Positions 47,206-54,798 of a DNA stretch of 64,000 bases are shown piece after piece. Positions within the stretch are counted from its first letter, which is position 1; every line of letters starts with the position of its first letter. Under the pieces are notes generated by a model. The model was not told where the DNA came from. It ran no database searches and saw only the letters and a list, made by a program, of their open reading frames with translations. Location: NCBI GenBank assembly GCA_020161535.1, contig JAIUNW010000002.1, positions 372,001 through 436,000 on the forward strand, read 5' to 3'. The position numbers and the translations under genes were made by a program. The stretch comes from Bacteroidota bacterium (lineage in GTDB: Bacteria; Bacteroidota; Bacteroidia; Chitinophagales; Chitinophagaceae).

Positions 47206-49464
47206 TTAGTTGCCGGTTTGTTTTTGGGTAGCATCACTGTCCAGTTCAATCCCATCCACTTCAATGGTGTGTTTTTCTTCGTCATAAATACGGTTGATGG
47301 TATCGATCAGGTTGAAGAAAAATTCCAGGCTATTGCTGTGATTGCCTTTCACCGCTACATAGCCATTGCTATATACCATGCCATCTTTGTAGTAACTATT
47401 CATTTCCATATCACCGAGGTTATCGCGCAGGTAGTCTTTGATTTTGGCAGCACTGCCGGTGCTAAGCTCGCGACTAAGCTGCTCGATCAGCTTGCTGGAA
47501 TTGAGCTTCATGCTGTAGTTGTTGTCAAATATTTTTTTCCGCAGGTCTTTGGGCAGCTTGATGGTTCCGTTTTTCAAAGTAAGATCCAACATGGCCTTCG
47601 AGGTGGTGAAAACAAGCCGGTCGCCTTTTACAATCAGGTAAAGATGGTTGATAATGTCTTTTTCGGCGTCAAATATCCATTCGAAATAGCCGTCGTGCGC
47701 TTTGTAAACAAAGCCACTGTCCTGGCTGTATTTCACCGGCAGTTTCAGCAATTTGTAAACAAAAGCCGGGTTATGTGTTTCGAATACGATGCTGAAATCG
47801 GGCGACATTTCATCCTTTACTTTCTTTATTTCGATCTGGTTAAAAGCGCTGTCGTAGTCGTAGGTAGTATAGCTCACTTTTTTCGTGCCGATATTATGTA
47901 ATGCGAAAACAAAATTGCCAGGTACCAACTCTGCGATGGCTTTTTCGTCGATCACCAGTTCAATCATGTCAACAATGGCATCAGCCGCTTCCTTGCCATT
48001 TGGCATTAAGCCTGCACTGCCCATGTAGTTGCGCATGAATGTATAATAATAATGACTGGTTGCTTCAGTATTGATGGAGCCCGAGAAATAGGCGATATCA
48101 TTGGGATTGACATAAGTAGCAATTGATTTCTTTTGTTTGCTATCGTACATCGCACGGGTCCATTTTGCCAACTCGGGATTTTCGGTAAACATTTTCTGTT
48201 CCAGCCTTACTTTGTCTTTGTCGAAGTACATATTGCCGCCCAACACATAGCCGGTCATGTTATTGGGTTTTCCCGCTGCAAAAGAGCCGGTAAATCTGTA
48301 CAACTCACTCAGTGAAGCCGCCCAGAGTCCACTGAACAAATCATCGTAACTGATATAATAAGAGATATCGGCCGATGCATCTATTACTTTCTGGTATCGA
48401 CTGCTACCTACAATACCTGGCTGGCTGGTAAAAGCACGATTGATCAGGCTGTCGGCAAATGCAGATTGATTAACGAGAAGCAGGGAATCTTGCAGGCGGT
48501 ACCAACTGGCATTTTTTTCGTCTTCGAGGCCATCGTTTTCGTATGGGCTTTCGGCATAGGCACTGTCTACAATCGGCGCCATCTCTTCATCTTTGATCTC
48601 ATCGGTTGCTTCTTCAATGCGTATATCTTCCACTATCATGCTGTCGTCCAGAACAACTTTTGGTTGGTGCTTGGTAACAGTTTTCTTTGATGCAGCGGTT
48701 TTCTTTTTGCCCGCTGCTTTTTTCTTGCTTTTGCTTTTTGTCGACTGCTTTTTCTTTTTTGCCGGCGTTTGTTTGGTCGCAGTTGTTTTCTTGTTATTGA
48801 ATTTCTTGCCCGTAGTTCGCTTCACAGTAACTGGTGGCGTGGCGGCTTCTTCATCGGACACCCGTTCCGCTTCGCTAATGGCTTCGGCTGCCGCCGCTGT
48901 AGCCATATCTTCAATCATCGTACTATCTGACGGATAGGTGCCCGTTACTACTGAATCAAGCACTACCTCACTGCCATAAGGCTTGTAGTAGTCGATCGGC
49001 TTTTTCTGATCGGCATATACCAAAACTGCCAACTGATCTGACCAGCCCAAATAGGTATTGGAAGTGAGCGTGACAAAATGATACGGGGTGGTTTTCGTGG
49101 CCGTTAGTTCTTTTTTCAATGAAGTCGACAAAGTCTGCAGAAACTGCTGCTGGTTTTTTAGTGGCAGCAGTGTAACAAAACCAGTGGCACTATCACCCAT
49201 TAAAAAATATTGCCAGCAATCTTTGCTGAAATCGATACCGGTGTTTTCGAGAGACGACAGGCTGTCGAGCCCGATGAGTTTAAATACCTGCTGTCGCATG
49301 AAACCATACGAGTCGATCTTTTTCAACGGCAGTTCGCGCGTCATATTGGCGCTTGCATATTTGATAACAAGAGGTGCATTGTCGGGCACGCGGGTGGCGG
49401 CATTTTGGCCGAAAGCGGCGAGCGACATACAAGCGGCAAGCAATAAGCTGCAGATATTCTTCAT
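47206..49464 (-). CDS. DUF4836-like exported protein with Lys-rich insert
   Basis: A 752-residue protein with a signal peptide (CSLLLAACMSLAAFGQ) starting at the ATG at 49464. The folded parts resemble DUF4836/DUF3352-like Bacteroidetes proteins (NAPLVIKYASANMTRELPL, ATSHYYYTFMRNYMGSAGLM). Around residues 205-265 it carries an alanine-lysine-threonine stretch much like histone H1 tails (AKKKKQSTKSKSKKKAAGKK), which is odd in an exported protein. Middle gene of a three-gene operon, with the lipoprotein gene 4 bases upstream. Confidence 0.72.
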   Translation of the reverse strand: MKNICSLLLAACMSLAAFGQNAATRVPDNAPLVIKYASANMTRELPLKKIDSYGFMRQQVFKLIGLDSLSSLENTGIDFSKDCWQYFLMGDSATGFVTLLPLKNQQQFLQTLSTSLKKELTATKTTPYHFVTLTSNTYLGWSDQLAVLVYADQKKPIDYYKPYGSEVVLDSVVTGTYPSDSTMIEDMATAAAAEAISEAERVSDEEAATPPVTVKRTTGKKFNNKKTTATKQTPAKKKKQSTKSKSKKKAAGKKKTAASKKTVTKHQPKVVLDDSMIVEDIRIEEATDEIKDEEMAPIVDSAYAESPYENDGLEDEKNASWYRLQDSLLLVNQSAFADSLINRAFTSQPGIVGSSRYQKVIDASADISYYISYDDLFSGLWAASLSELYRFTGSFAAGKPNNMTGYVLGGNMYFDKDKVRLEQKMFTENPELAKWTRAMYDSKQKKSIATYVNPNDIAYFSGSINTEATSHYYYTFMRNYMGSAGLMPNGKEAADAIVDMIELVIDEKAIAELVPGNFVFALHNIGTKKVSYTTYDYDSAFNQIEIKKVKDEMSPDFSIVFETHNPAFVYKLLKLPVKYSQDSGFVYKAHDGYFEWIFDAEKDIINHLYLIVKGDRLVFTTSKAMLDLTLKNGTIKLPKDLRKKIFDNNYSMKLNSSKLIEQLSRELSTGSAAKIKDYLRDNLGDMEMNSYYKDGMVYSNGYVAVKGNHSNSLEFFFNLIDTINRIYDEEKHTIEVDGIELDSDATQKQTGN

Positions 49465-49468
49465 GGGA

Positions 49469-50146
49469 TTATTTTGTAAGCGTAATGGTATTAGCGATGG
49501 TTTTGGCATTGTTAACGATGGGTAGCACCTGTTCTCTCACCATCACCGCTTTTTTGTCGGCCGCTATTTTTGCAGCAGGGTTACTGGTTGTTGAAATAAG
49601 GTTGTCGAAACGCATAATGCCGGTGTAAACGGCATCCTGGAAAATTTCTTTGTCCGCCGATTTCATTTTATCATACTCCGTCTTCAGCGAAAAATTATTC
49701 AGTCTACTGAATATGCCCGTGGCAACATCATATTTATAATTGTCTTTGATATCGGCCGCTTTGGCTTTTTGTTTTACGGCTACCTGGCGGATGGCCTGGT
49801 TCAGGTTCTCGACTTTATCGAAATTGCAACGCACGCTGGCGATGAAATTGTCGAGGTCCAGTTGGCTGCTCACCTGGCTGATCCCGGGACTGTTTCGCAG
49901 TGCTGTTTCTACTTCCCGAATCTTGGCCGCGATCTCCGCGCGGGTTGGCACGGGTCGGCCATTGATCGTTTTCATCTGCATAATAGAGGCAATCTTGGTC
50001 TTGCTGCGACTCATGTTCACGGTGAATTGGAAATTGCCGCTGCCATTGCTGTGCAGGTCGAGCTTTTCCACCACCTCGAAACAGCTGGTCAGGAGGAATA
50101 CAAGGCTTATAAGCACCGGAAAAACAGGGAAATACGATCGTTTCAT
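49469..50146 (-). CDS. Lipoprotein of unknown function
   Basis: A 225-residue lipoprotein (lipobox LLTSC) with helical, charged body (RAEIAAKIREVETALRNSPG, VKQKAKAADIKDNYKYDVAT). I recognise no family. It is the first gene of the three-gene operon and its stop is 4 bases before the next start. Products of this operon are all exported and probably act together in the envelope (inference). Confidence 0.75.
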   Translation of the reverse strand: MKRSYFPVFPVLISLVFLLTSCFEVVEKLDLHSNGSGNFQFTVNMSRSKTKIASIMQMKTINGRPVPTRAEIAAKIREVETALRNSPGISQVSSQLDLDNFIASVRCNFDKVENLNQAIRQVAVKQKAKAADIKDNYKYDVATGIFSRLNNFSLKTEYDKMKSADKEIFQDAVYTGIMRFDNLISTTSNPAAKIAADKKAVMVREQVLPIVNNAKTIANTITLTK

Positions 50147-50191
50147 GCCCTTCTATATCGAACGGGGTCGATTTTTGTTGTACAGGAAATG

Positions 50192-50199
50192 CAAAAATA
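50192..50199 (-). promoter_or_regulatory. Promoter -7 box of three-gene operon
   Basis: Minus strand reads TATTTTTG, exact TAnnTTTG, 45 bases before the lipoprotein ATG. Its -33 region would fall inside the start of the non-coding element at 50209. Confidence 0.5.
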
Positions 50200-50208
50200 G
50201 GCCGATTC

Positions 50209-50582
50209 TTCCCGAAAATCGAAGGTTGGTGGCCGGTAATCGAAGAAAGTTCCGGCAGGGGCGGGCATTTTACATCTTTGTATCAGCAAACGAGCTAATC
50301 CGATATCCATCGAAAAGACCTCGAAACAGCAGACCATCCGAATCCTTTGAAAGCGTAGAAATCAGCACCGATCCAATCCTTCGAAATCCAAAGAAATCAG
50401 CCATCCAATTCTTCGAAAAACGCCCCTGAATCCTGATCCTGTAGAACCACGACCATTTATCCTTTGAAACCACAGATCCGAAAATCCTAAAAACCGCGCC
50501 TTTATTAGCAGATCATCCTATCCGTGAAAGCAACCAGATCCATCCTTTGAAAACAAACCGGAACAAGTTCAACATGTAGATC
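50209..50582 (+). repeat. Non-coding element, copy 1 (candidate ncRNA)
   Basis: A 374-base non-coding element. The first 178 bases match copy 2 (52192-52370) with seven substitutions and one indel, and the last 40 bases also match. It contains a promoter-like TTTTACATCTTTG (50268-50280) and five variants of AATCCTTTGAAA at 50341, 50375, 50407, 50458 and 50541. A strong intrinsic terminator follows at 50598. Together this looks like a small RNA gene of about 340 bases. No conserved reading frame: the shared minus-strand frame has nonsynonymous changes and a frame-shifting indel. Confidence 0.7.
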
Positions 50583-50597
50583 GTCTAAAAAGTATTG

Positions 50598-50626
50598 ACG
50601 GCCTCGCGATAAGCGGGGCCGTTTTT
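50598..50626 (+). terminator. Intrinsic terminator after element copy 1
   Basis: Ten-bp stem ACGGCCTCGC / GCGGGGCCGT (one G-T pair), 5-base loop, then five T. It ends 14 bases before the DUF1905 start codon, so either the gene has its own promoter overlapping this site or it is expressed by read-through. Confidence 0.88.
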
Positions 50627-50640
50627 GTTATTTTACGCCT

Positions 50641-51132
50641 ATGAAACCAATTGTTGATGGCAGCTTCCTGATCAAAAAGAAACCGGATAAAGGTGGCTGG
50701 CATTACGTGGTAGTGAACGATATACCTGATCATTTTAAATCGGGCGGCGGTATGGTGCGCATTAGGGGCACCGTCGATAACTATGCGGTGAAGCAATTCA
50801 AATTGCTTCCAATGAAGGAAGGCGGCATGGTGTTTCCGCTGAACCAGGTGTTGCGAAAAGCCATTGGCAAAAAAGAAGGCGATCAGGTGCGCGTGCGCTT
50901 GTTTCCCGATTCGTCTGACATTGAAGTGCCGGAAGAAATTTGGGATTCACTGCGCTTATCGCCCAGGGCCCACGCATTTTTCGTGGGCCTGAGCGATAGC
51001 AATAAGAAGTATTATATCGATTGGGTCTATGCGTCAAAAAAGATCGAGACCCGGGCTGGTAGGATTGTGAAAATGTTGGCGCAACTGGAACGGAGGCAAA
51101 AGTTCTGGGACTGGCCCGACTCACAACGTTAA
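50641..51132 (+). CDS. DUF1905 / YdeI-like protein
   Basis: A 163-residue cytoplasmic protein. The N-terminal half is DUF1905 (beta barrel with GGWHYVVVNDIPDHFKSGGG and GTVDNYAVKQFKLLPMKEGG), the C-terminal half is the OmdA/YdeI domain (DSLRLSPRAHAFFVGLSDSN, YIDWVYASKKIETRAGRIVK). YdeI-type proteins are linked to bacteriocin or antimicrobial-peptide tolerance in other species; the biochemical function is unknown. Its last four bases overlap the convergent coiled-coil gene. It sits between the two copies of the non-coding element. Confidence 0.9.
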   Translation: MKPIVDGSFLIKKKPDKGGWHYVVVNDIPDHFKSGGGMVRIRGTVDNYAVKQFKLLPMKEGGMVFPLNQVLRKAIGKKEGDQVRVRLFPDSSDIEVPEEIWDSLRLSPRAHAFFVGLSDSNKKYYIDWVYASKKIETRAGRIVKMLAQLERRQKFWDWPDSQR

Positions 51133-52055
51133 TCGGTGATTCGACCGCTGCGCAAGTTCCAATTGCCTTTCCGGTTGCTGATTCGAGTATTTTCTGCCGG
51201 AAAATATTTGCTGTATTTTTTGTTGATGGCGGCTGATTGCTCCTGGCCGTCGATATACAGTGTGCCCTGGCGACATTCAATTTCATAGTTATCGGCATCT
51301 TTGATCAACCCGGCTTTGGTCAATTCGCTGATCATGGTTTTGTAACCTTCCATCTGTTTTTCTGTTTTTTCGATGCTAGAGGCTGCATCGTCCAGGTGCT
51401 TGCGTAAGTTGATGCGCTGGTCGCCCATTTGCTGACGCATTTTTCTTTTTTGATCAGCCATATTTGCAGATTGCTGTTGCAATTGCGCTTTCAATTCCTC
51501 GCGGAGTTTCGCCATATCCAGTGCCAAGTCTTCTTTGTTCAGGCGGGCGATTTTGTCGCGCGCCTCCACCATGGCATCGCGGGCGGCATCGAGTTTATCG
51601 TCGAGGTTATAGTCCCTGAACTCCCGCCTTAGTTGCCTTTCAGCGGCTTTAAATTGTTTTTCCAGGTCGTCGTACTGTATTCGTTCCAATAGGTGCTGGT
51701 TGCCCAACTGTTCCATTTGCCGGTCTAAACCCGACAGCGATCGCTGTACGTCGCGGCCAATGGCATCAAAATCGATTCGGTCGAAGGCCCGTTCCATGTC
51801 GGCTTCAATTTGATCCCAGTTTTTGCCGGACAGTTCCTGGCGAAGATTTTCTTTGGCGCGACGTAGCTCCAGTAATTGGTCGTCGAGGCTACGGCGCGGA
51901 AGGGTGTCATTGCCCACTGGCGATGTGTCGGCCAATTCGTCCAGCAAGCCGGCACCGCGAACAAAGGGCTCGTGCCAACTAATGCTTAAAAAAGCTATTC
52001 CGATTAGAGGCAGGCAGGCGAATAGCCTGCGGCGGGTTTGGTTAATGGCTATCAT
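51129..52055 (-). CDS. Coiled-coil exported protein with BlaR1-like C-terminus
   Basis: A 308-residue protein with one N-terminal membrane span (LFACLPLIGIAFLSISW), about 200 residues of charged coiled coil (RREFRDYNLDDKLDAARDAM, KAQLQQQSANMADQKRKMRQ), and a C-terminal segment (YEIECRQGTLYIDGQEQSAA) like the tails seen on Bacteroidetes M56/BlaR1 sensor peptidases. It has no peptidase domain itself. Two palindromic operators overlap its promoter. It may be an effector or target in a BlaI-type stress regulon (inference). Confidence 0.7.
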   Translation of the reverse strand: MIAINQTRRRLFACLPLIGIAFLSISWHEPFVRGAGLLDELADTSPVGNDTLPRRSLDDQLLELRRAKENLRQELSGKNWDQIEADMERAFDRIDFDAIGRDVQRSLSGLDRQMEQLGNQHLLERIQYDDLEKQFKAAERQLRREFRDYNLDDKLDAARDAMVEARDKIARLNKEDLALDMAKLREELKAQLQQQSANMADQKRKMRQQMGDQRINLRKHLDDAASSIEKTEKQMEGYKTMISELTKAGLIKDADNYEIECRQGTLYIDGQEQSAAINKKYSKYFPAENTRISNRKGNWNLRSGRITD

Positions 52056-52066
52056 GGTTACAATAT

Positions 52067-52084
52067 TTACGAATTATTTCGTAA
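52067..52084. promoter_or_regulatory. BlaI/MecI-like operator O2
   Basis: Perfect palindrome TTACGAA-TTAT-TTCGTAA, 12 bases before the coiled-coil gene start codon and just downstream of its -7 box. Confidence 0.65.
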
Positions 52085-52115
52085 TAAATATACGATGAGT
52101 TTCGTAATTGCAAAA
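52085..52115 (-). promoter_or_regulatory. Promoter of coiled-coil gene
   Basis: Minus strand: TTTTG (52115-52111), 18-base spacer, TATATTTA (52092-52085), one mismatch from TAnnTTTG. One operator lies between the boxes and one directly downstream, so a repressor would block it. Confidence 0.6.
52090..52107. promoter_or_regulatory. BlaI/MecI-like operator O1
   Basis: ATACGAT-GAGT-TTCGTAA, two mismatches from a perfect TTACGAA-N4-TTCGTAA palindrome. Centre is 23 bases (about two helix turns) from O2. Confidence 0.6.
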
Positions 52116-52161
52116 CCCTGGTGGTGGTTTTCGCCAAGTTTAACATTTACCGGCTTGCTGC

Positions 52162-52186
52162 ACCCGTCGGGTGTTACCTATCGGGT
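52162..52186. repeat. ACCCGTCGGGT pair
   Basis: Two units 14 bases apart: ACCCGTCGGGT (52162) and the degenerate ACCTATCGGGT (52176). They end 5 bases before element copy 2. Confidence 0.7.
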
Positions 52187-52191
52187 GGAAA

Positions 52192-52433
52192 TTCCCGAAA
52201 ATCGAAGGTTGACGGCCGGTAATCGAAGAAAGTTCCGACAGGGGCAGGCATTTTACATCTTTGTATTAGCAAACGAGCTAATCCGATATCCACCGAAAAG
52301 AGCCTCGAAACAGCAGACCATCCGAATCCTTTGAAAGCGTAGAAATCAGCACTGATCCAATCCTTCGAAAAACGCCCCTGAATCCTGATCCATCCTACCA
52401 AAAACCAACCGGAACAAGTTCAACATGTAGATC
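52192..52433 (+). repeat. Non-coding element, copy 2 (candidate ncRNA)
   Basis: A 242-base copy of the element at 50209 in the same orientation, flanking the DUF1905 and coiled-coil genes on the other side. It keeps the TTTTACATCTTTG box (52251-52263) and two AATCCTTTGAAA variants (52325, 52359). It lacks two internal segments of copy 1 (32 and 102 bases); each missing segment is bounded by short direct repeats in copy 1 (TTCGAAA and GATCC). A hairpin follows at 52448. No gene lies downstream on this strand, so it is not merely a leader of a coding gene. Confidence 0.7.
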
Positions 52434-52447
52434 TCCCAAAAGCATTA

Positions 52448-52476
52448 AACGGCTTCAACCATTCGTTGAAGCCGTT
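52448..52476. terminator. Perfect hairpin between element copy 2 and permease
   Basis: Twelve-bp perfect stem AACGGCTTCAAC / GTTGAAGCCGTT with a 5-base loop, 3 bases after the stop codon of the minus-strand permease and 14 bases after element copy 2. The minus strand continues TTTAATGCTTTT, so it probably terminates the permease operon and perhaps the element transcript. Confidence 0.75.
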
Positions 52477-52479
52477 AAC

Positions 52480-53787
52480 TCATTTCATCGCCCACTTCAT
52501 CATTTCTTTCCAGCTTGGTTTTTTTCCATACATCAATATACCGGTGCGGTAAATACGCGCGGCCAGCCAGGTGGTGCCAACGAAACCGATTACCAAGAAA
52601 GCGAAACTCAACAGTATCTGCCAACCAGGTACGCCATAGGGCAATCGCGCCATCATCACGATGGGCGAGGAGAGCGGGAAGAGGCTGCCGAAGAGCGCGA
52701 GCCCGCCATCTGGATTGTTGATGGCCTGGGTCATGATCACAAACGAAAAGATAATCGGCATGGTGATGGGCAACATCAGTTGCTGCGCATCTTGCGGGTC
52801 TTCGTTCACCGTACTGCCCACTGCGGCGAACAAAGAGGAATACATCAAATAGCCGCCCAGGAAATAGCCGAAGAAGCAGGTGATGATCAGCGGCATGTTC
52901 ACGTTTTGCATATTCTGCATGATTTCGCGCATGGCATTTGCCTGCGGCGAATGGGTAGACATATTGCCAGCGATATCGCCGGCCGGCATGGAAGCCGCCT
53001 GGTCGAGCATACCGGGAAAAATGAGTGGAAGCAATAATTGTAAAAATGTCATCAGGATGCCCCAAATTAGAAACTGTACCAGGCCTACTGCGCCAATGCC
53101 AAAAATTTTTCCCATCATCAGTTGAAAGGGTTTGACGCTACTAACAATGACTTCGGCAATGCGACTGGTTTTTTCTTCCATCACCCCGCGCATCACCATG
53201 GCGCCGTAAATAAAGAGCATCATATAAATGAGGATGCCACAAATAAAGCCGAGTGCATAGGCGAAACCGGTACTTCCACTCTTGCCTGCTTTTGACACTA
53301 CCAACGATACATCGGCGTGTGTGCTATCAAGCTGGGCCGCCGTTACACCTGGCGCGAGCAACGACTGTACACGCATTTTTTCCAAACCCTTGTTGATGCG
53401 ATCCTGAATTTGTTCTTTGGTGATAAGACCAATGCTCGATTGACTGACCAACAACAGGCTATCGGTTTTGGCACCGCTAAACGCAGCTGGCACCATGATA
53501 TAACCATCAAAGGCTTTTTCTTTCAGCAGCAGGTCCATCTTGTCTTTGTCGGTTTCGCGGAGGAAGTTAAACTTCAGGCTGGCATTGCTTTCTATCCTTC
53601 CTTCCAGTCGGCTCGACGGGTCGGCAATGGCAATAACCAGGTTGTCGTTCCCTTTGACGCTGAAATAAATAATCAACGCATAAAAACCGAAAATAAAAAG
53701 CGGCAGCAGTATGGTTGAAATCAGGAATGTTTTTTTCTGAACGCGACTCAAAAACTCCCGTCGCATGATCACCAATATCTTGTTCAT
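52480..53787 (-). CDS. ABC-2 type permease, NatB-like
   Basis: A 435-residue membrane protein of the NatB/ABC-2 type: start KILVIMRREFLSRVQKKTFL, first span (TILLPLFIFGFYALIIYFSV), a periplasmic domain of about 140 residues, then five to six spans. The segment MVMRGVMEEKTSRIAEVIVS is a strong signature. In other bacteria NatAB exports sodium or antimicrobial compounds; the substrate here is open. Gene pair with the ATPase 9 bases upstream. Confidence 0.92.
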   Translation of the reverse strand: MNKILVIMRREFLSRVQKKTFLISTILLPLFIFGFYALIIYFSVKGNDNLVIAIADPSSRLEGRIESNASLKFNFLRETDKDKMDLLLKEKAFDGYIMVPAAFSGAKTDSLLLVSQSSIGLITKEQIQDRINKGLEKMRVQSLLAPGVTAAQLDSTHADVSLVVSKAGKSGSTGFAYALGFICGILIYMMLFIYGAMVMRGVMEEKTSRIAEVIVSSVKPFQLMMGKIFGIGAVGLVQFLIWGILMTFLQLLLPLIFPGMLDQAASMPAGDIAGNMSTHSPQANAMREIMQNMQNVNMPLIITCFFGYFLGGYLMYSSLFAAVGSTVNEDPQDAQQLMLPITMPIIFSFVIMTQAINNPDGGLALFGSLFPLSSPIVMMARLPYGVPGWQILLSFAFLVIGFVGTTWLAARIYRTGILMYGKKPSWKEMMKWAMK

Positions 53788-53796
53788 CGGATGGTA

Positions 53797-54732
53797 TTAA
53801 GCTTGTATGTTTTGAAAACTACGGGTAGTGCTTTGTTGATCGTGCACCAGCCGGATAAATATTTCGTTTAGTGAAGGCAGTATCTCCGAAAAGCCTTTGA
53901 TGGTTACGCCCCGGGCGATGAGTTCACCCAATACAGCATTGGTACTATGGTCGCCATTCAGTTGGATGGTAGAAGCCGGCCCGTCGGTATGCAGCACCGT
54001 ATACGCTGCGGAGGCAGGCAATACACCCAACCCATCGGAGAGTAGACTGTATTTATGTTCCTTAAACTTTTCTTTTACACCAGCCACGTCACCATCAAGA
54101 ATTTTTTTGCCTTTGTTTACCAGCACAATTTTATCGCAGATTTCTTCTACCTGTTCCATGCGATGGGTGCTGAAAATAATAGTACAACCTTTTTGCGCCA
54201 GCGAATAAATCTCTTCCTTGATCAGGTTGGCATTGACTGGGTCGAGTCCGCTGAAAGGCTCATCCAATATGATCAGGCTGGGTTCATGCAATACGGTGGT
54301 GACGAACTGTAATTTCTGCTGCATGCCCTTGCTCAGGTCTTCCACTTTTTTGCTCCACCAACTCTGCATGCCAAATTTCTCAAACCAATACTTGACTTTT
54401 TCGAGTGCATCTGCGCGCGACATCCCCTTTAACTGCGCGAGATAAATGGCCTGATCGCCAATTTTCATTTTTTTGTACAGACCGCGCTCTTCGGGCATAT
54501 AGCCGATGCGCAAAATATCTTTCTCCGGCTCAAACGGTTTTCCTTCGAAAATAATTTGGCCTTCATCGGGATAAAAAATGCCGGTGATCATGCGAAGCAG
54601 GGTGGTTTTGCCCGCGCCATTCGGACCGAGTAGCCCGAATATTTGTCCGGCGTCGATGCTAAAACTAATATCGTCTACCGCCTTCTGAGTTGCGTAGTAC
54701 TTCTTCAACTGTTGAACCTCGAGTAAAGCCAT
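53797..54732 (-). CDS. ABC transporter ATPase, NatA-like
   Basis: A 311-residue ATPase: Walker A LLGPNGAGKTTLLRM, signature VEDLSKGMQQKLQF, Walker B LIILDEPFSGLDPVN and switch His in IIFSTHRMEQVEE. A C-terminal accessory domain of about 90 residues ends with LPSLNEIFIRLVHDQQ, common in NatA-type exporters. Energises the permease just downstream. Confidence 0.95.
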   Translation of the reverse strand: MALLEVQQLKKYYATQKAVDDISFSIDAGQIFGLLGPNGAGKTTLLRMITGIFYPDEGQIIFEGKPFEPEKDILRIGYMPEERGLYKKMKIGDQAIYLAQLKGMSRADALEKVKYWFEKFGMQSWWSKKVEDLSKGMQQKLQFVTTVLHEPSLIILDEPFSGLDPVNANLIKEEIYSLAQKGCTIIFSTHRMEQVEEICDKIVLVNKGKKILDGDVAGVKEKFKEHKYSLLSDGLGVLPASAAYTVLHTDGPASTIQLNGDHSTNAVLGELIARGVTIKGFSEILPSLNEIFIRLVHDQQSTTRSFQNIQA

Positions 54733-54798
54733 TCGCTGTATTTTAAATGAATATGGTTTATTTAGATGAATTTCCCGTCTGGTTATTACAAAGGGTGT

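Noticed and set aside
50143..50473. Minus-strand reading frames through element copy 1 (and the similar ones at 52174-52401)
   Set aside because: The frames differ between the copies because of an indel, substitutions change amino acids freely, and the frames overlap the real operon start. They look like chance.
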